Assembly (NCBI GenBank): GCA_030043175.1
Contig: JASHYD010001089.1
Span: forward strand, 1 to 7,137
Direction of reading: 5' to 3'
DNA from: Xanthobacteraceae bacterium
Lineage (GTDB): Bacteria > Pseudomonadota > Alphaproteobacteria > Rhizobiales > Xanthobacteraceae
Length of the DNA stretch: 7,137 nt
In this document: positions 5,918 through 7,137 of the stretch, piece by piece
Numbering within the stretch: position 1 is the first letter of the stretch
How the letters are laid out: each line of letters begins with the position of its first letter
Made by a program: the position numbers and the translations under genes
The notes under the pieces: generated by a model
What the model saw: only the letters and a program-made list of their open reading frames with translations
Databases searched by the model: none
Told to the model about the DNA's origin: nothing

Positions 5918-7137
5918 CGCCGGTCTTCCAATACGGCCCACAGTTCAAGTTCGAGCTCCGGCCAGTCGCCGGAGAAGTGCATGCCGATCGAACTCGCCGT
6001 TGAGAATTCAGGCCACAGCGGCGATTTGCGGTCGAAGAAGAAATAGACGTGATCGGTGATCGCGCGGATCTGCGGCGGCGGCGTCGGCAGGTGGATCAGC
6101 GGCACGCCGGGCAAATGGGCGTGCACGATCTCGTTCATCTTGGTGTTCGGGCCGACCTTGAAGAGGTGGGGAAACTGGCCCTGGATGTCGGTCAGCGGCC
6201 GGCGCGCTGCGACCTCGAGTACGAAGGTGGCGTTGCGGAACAGCGAGCGGTCGCGGATCGTCGACACAAAAGCGTTGTTGGCGCGCTCGATGATCTCCAG
6301 CCGGATCGCACGGCGGCCGATTCGGGCGCTGAGGAAATCCTGCAGGTCGCGCATCACCGGGCCGAACACGTTCTCAAGGTCGTCCTGGTCGTAGACCGGG
6401 TATTCGCGCGCGCGGCGCTCCGGCGTGGCGAAGGTGGCAAGCTCACCGACGAGGCGCAGGAATTCCTCGAACAGCCGCTCGGGGTGCAAATAGCCGGAGG
6501 ACCTGAAATGTCTGAGCACCGCGATATGGCGGTTGAGGAGCTGCAGCACCAGGTATTCCGCGCTCTGCAGTCCGCCGCCGGCGGTGGGGTCGGCGGCGTA
6601 ACGCGCCAGTTCGTCGAGCCTGTTGTCGATCCAGCCGATAACGCGATCGATCCAGCCGGCGACCACCGGGTGGGCTCGACACAGGAGCAGGGGCGGGATG
6701 TACTTCTCGTCGAACACGATCTGCTTGTCGCGAACCTCCAGCACGCGGGCCATGCCGAGGTTGATGTATCCGGGCTTGGGGGTCTTGCGAAGCTCGAAGG
6801 CGAGCCGGGGAAACGCGACGTCGATTTCCTCTTCAAGGCGCAGCGTCGCGGTGGAATCGATGAAGGTTTCCGAGCCGATCATGAACCGCGCGGCGCTTTC
6901 GGTCTCCCGGTCGTCGGCCTCGCGCATGTTGGCAGCCGCGACCGGCATCGATAGCCAGGCGATCTGCTGCGCGGCATTGTCCGGCACTGCGACCGGAAAC
7001 GGCAGCGGACTGTCAGTCGGAAGATCGAAGGGGGTGCCGTCCGGCAGGACGCCTGCGACGCGCCGCAAGCCGAATTTGCCCTGCTGGGCGAGGTCGCGGT
7101 CGATTTCGAGAATAGAGAAGCCCCACGGGTACGGGGT
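5914..7137 (-). CDS. tssK: T6SS baseplate adaptor TssK (VasE/ImpJ family), N-terminus outside window
   Basis: 407 codons are visible and the frame is open to the window edge. The first residues are TPYPWGFSILEIDRDLAQQG, so an apparent TTG start at 7068 is internal, not the true start. TssK proteins are usually about 440-450 residues, so roughly 35-45 residues are missing. Family blocks are clear: YPWGF near the start, RRVAGVLPDGTPFDLP just after it, and a C-terminal part with FKVGPNTKMNEIVHAHLPG and a closing HFSGDWPELELELWAVLEDR. TssK is a cytoplasmic trimer whose N-terminal part, related to phage receptor-binding proteins, joins the baseplate (TssE-F-G), while its C-terminal part binds TssL and TssM. 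It has no membrane segment. Its TGA overlaps the tssL ATG by 4 bases, and the tssL ribosome site lies within its last codons. No frameshift seen. Confidence 0.97.
   Translation of the reverse strand, partial: TPYPWGFSILEIDRDLAQQGKFGLRRVAGVLPDGTPFDLPTDSPLPFPVAVPDNAAQQIAWLSMPVAAANMREADDRETESAARFMIGSETFIDSTATLRLEEEIDVAFPRLAFELRKTPKPGYINLGMARVLEVRDKQIVFDEKYIPPLLLCRAHPVVAGWIDRVIGWIDNRLDELARYAADPTAGGGLQSAEYLVLQLLNRHIAVLRHFRSSGYLHPERLFEEFLRLVGELATFATPERRAREYPVYDQDDLENVFGPVMRDLQDFLSARIGRRAIRLEIIERANNAFVSTIRDRSLFRNATFVLEVAARRPLTDIQGQFPHLFKVGPNTKMNEIVHAHLPGVPLIHLPTPPPQIRAITDHVYFFFDRKSPLWPEFSTASSIGMHFSGDWPELELELWAVLEDRR
5924..5929 (-). promoter_or_regulatory. Ribosome binding site of tssL, inside the end of tssK
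   Basis: GGAAGA on the coding strand lies 6 bases before the ATG at 5917-5915. The ATG overlaps the tssK stop codon (ATGA, 5917-5914), a classic arrangement for coupled translation. Together these choose 5917 over the alternative ATG at 5941. Confidence 0.7.

Noticed and set aside
5918..5941. Upstream ATG at 5941 as the tssL start
   Set aside because: It would add only eight residues inside the tssK end, while the ATG at 5917 has a GGAAGA site and the ATGA overlap with tssK.
6049..6954. 301-codon plus-strand open frame opposite tssK
   Set aside because: The opposite strand encodes clear TssK; the translation is low in recognisable structure and matches a GC-driven shadow frame.
7066..7068. 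TTG as the start codon of tssK
   Set aside because: The frame stays open upstream to the window edge and encodes the conserved YPWGF region of TssK, so the real start lies outside the window.

Overview
The window is one continuous stretch of a type VI secretion system (T6SS) gene cluster. Every gene reads on the minus strand, so transcription runs from position 7137 towards position 1. The order in that direction is tssK (5' end outside the window), tssL, tssM, tagF, and the first codons of a probable pppA. Together tssK, tssL and tssM encode the arm that joins the baseplate to the cell envelope. TagF and PppA belong to the threonine-phosphorylation (TPP) switch that sets the activity of that arm.

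The genes are packed as an operon. tssK and tssL overlap by 4 bases (ATGA). tssL and tssM are separated by 67 bases, tssM and tagF by 6, and tagF and pppA by 14. I see no promoter, terminator, tRNA, rRNA, CRISPR array, insertion sequence or attachment site. No stretch above 300 bases lacks a gene.

The organism is probably an alphaproteobacterium of the Hyphomicrobiales (Rhizobiales), perhaps near Bradyrhizobium. The evidence is a GC-rich sequence, the gene order (close to the impJ-impK-impL-impM order of Agrobacterium), a TssL carrying its own OmpA-like domain, and a TssL N-terminus with an RT-x-I-RPNPGGR motif. This placement is inference; no marker gene is present.

The genes fit one working model. 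TssK is the adaptor between the baseplate and the cytoplasmic faces of TssL and TssM. TssL anchors in the inner membrane and, through its OmpA-like domain, on peptidoglycan. TssM is the large inner-membrane NTPase-like protein that spans the periplasm. TagF restrains assembly after translation, and a PP2C phosphatase would reverse a kinase mark, plausibly on the TssL N-terminal threonine. All of these are known families, and I do not see an undescribed system. The most useful observations are the candidate phospho-threonine site in TssL, the separate (unfused) tagF and pppA genes, a 12-bp in-frame repeat in tagF, and tssM and tagF lying in the same frame across a single TGA.
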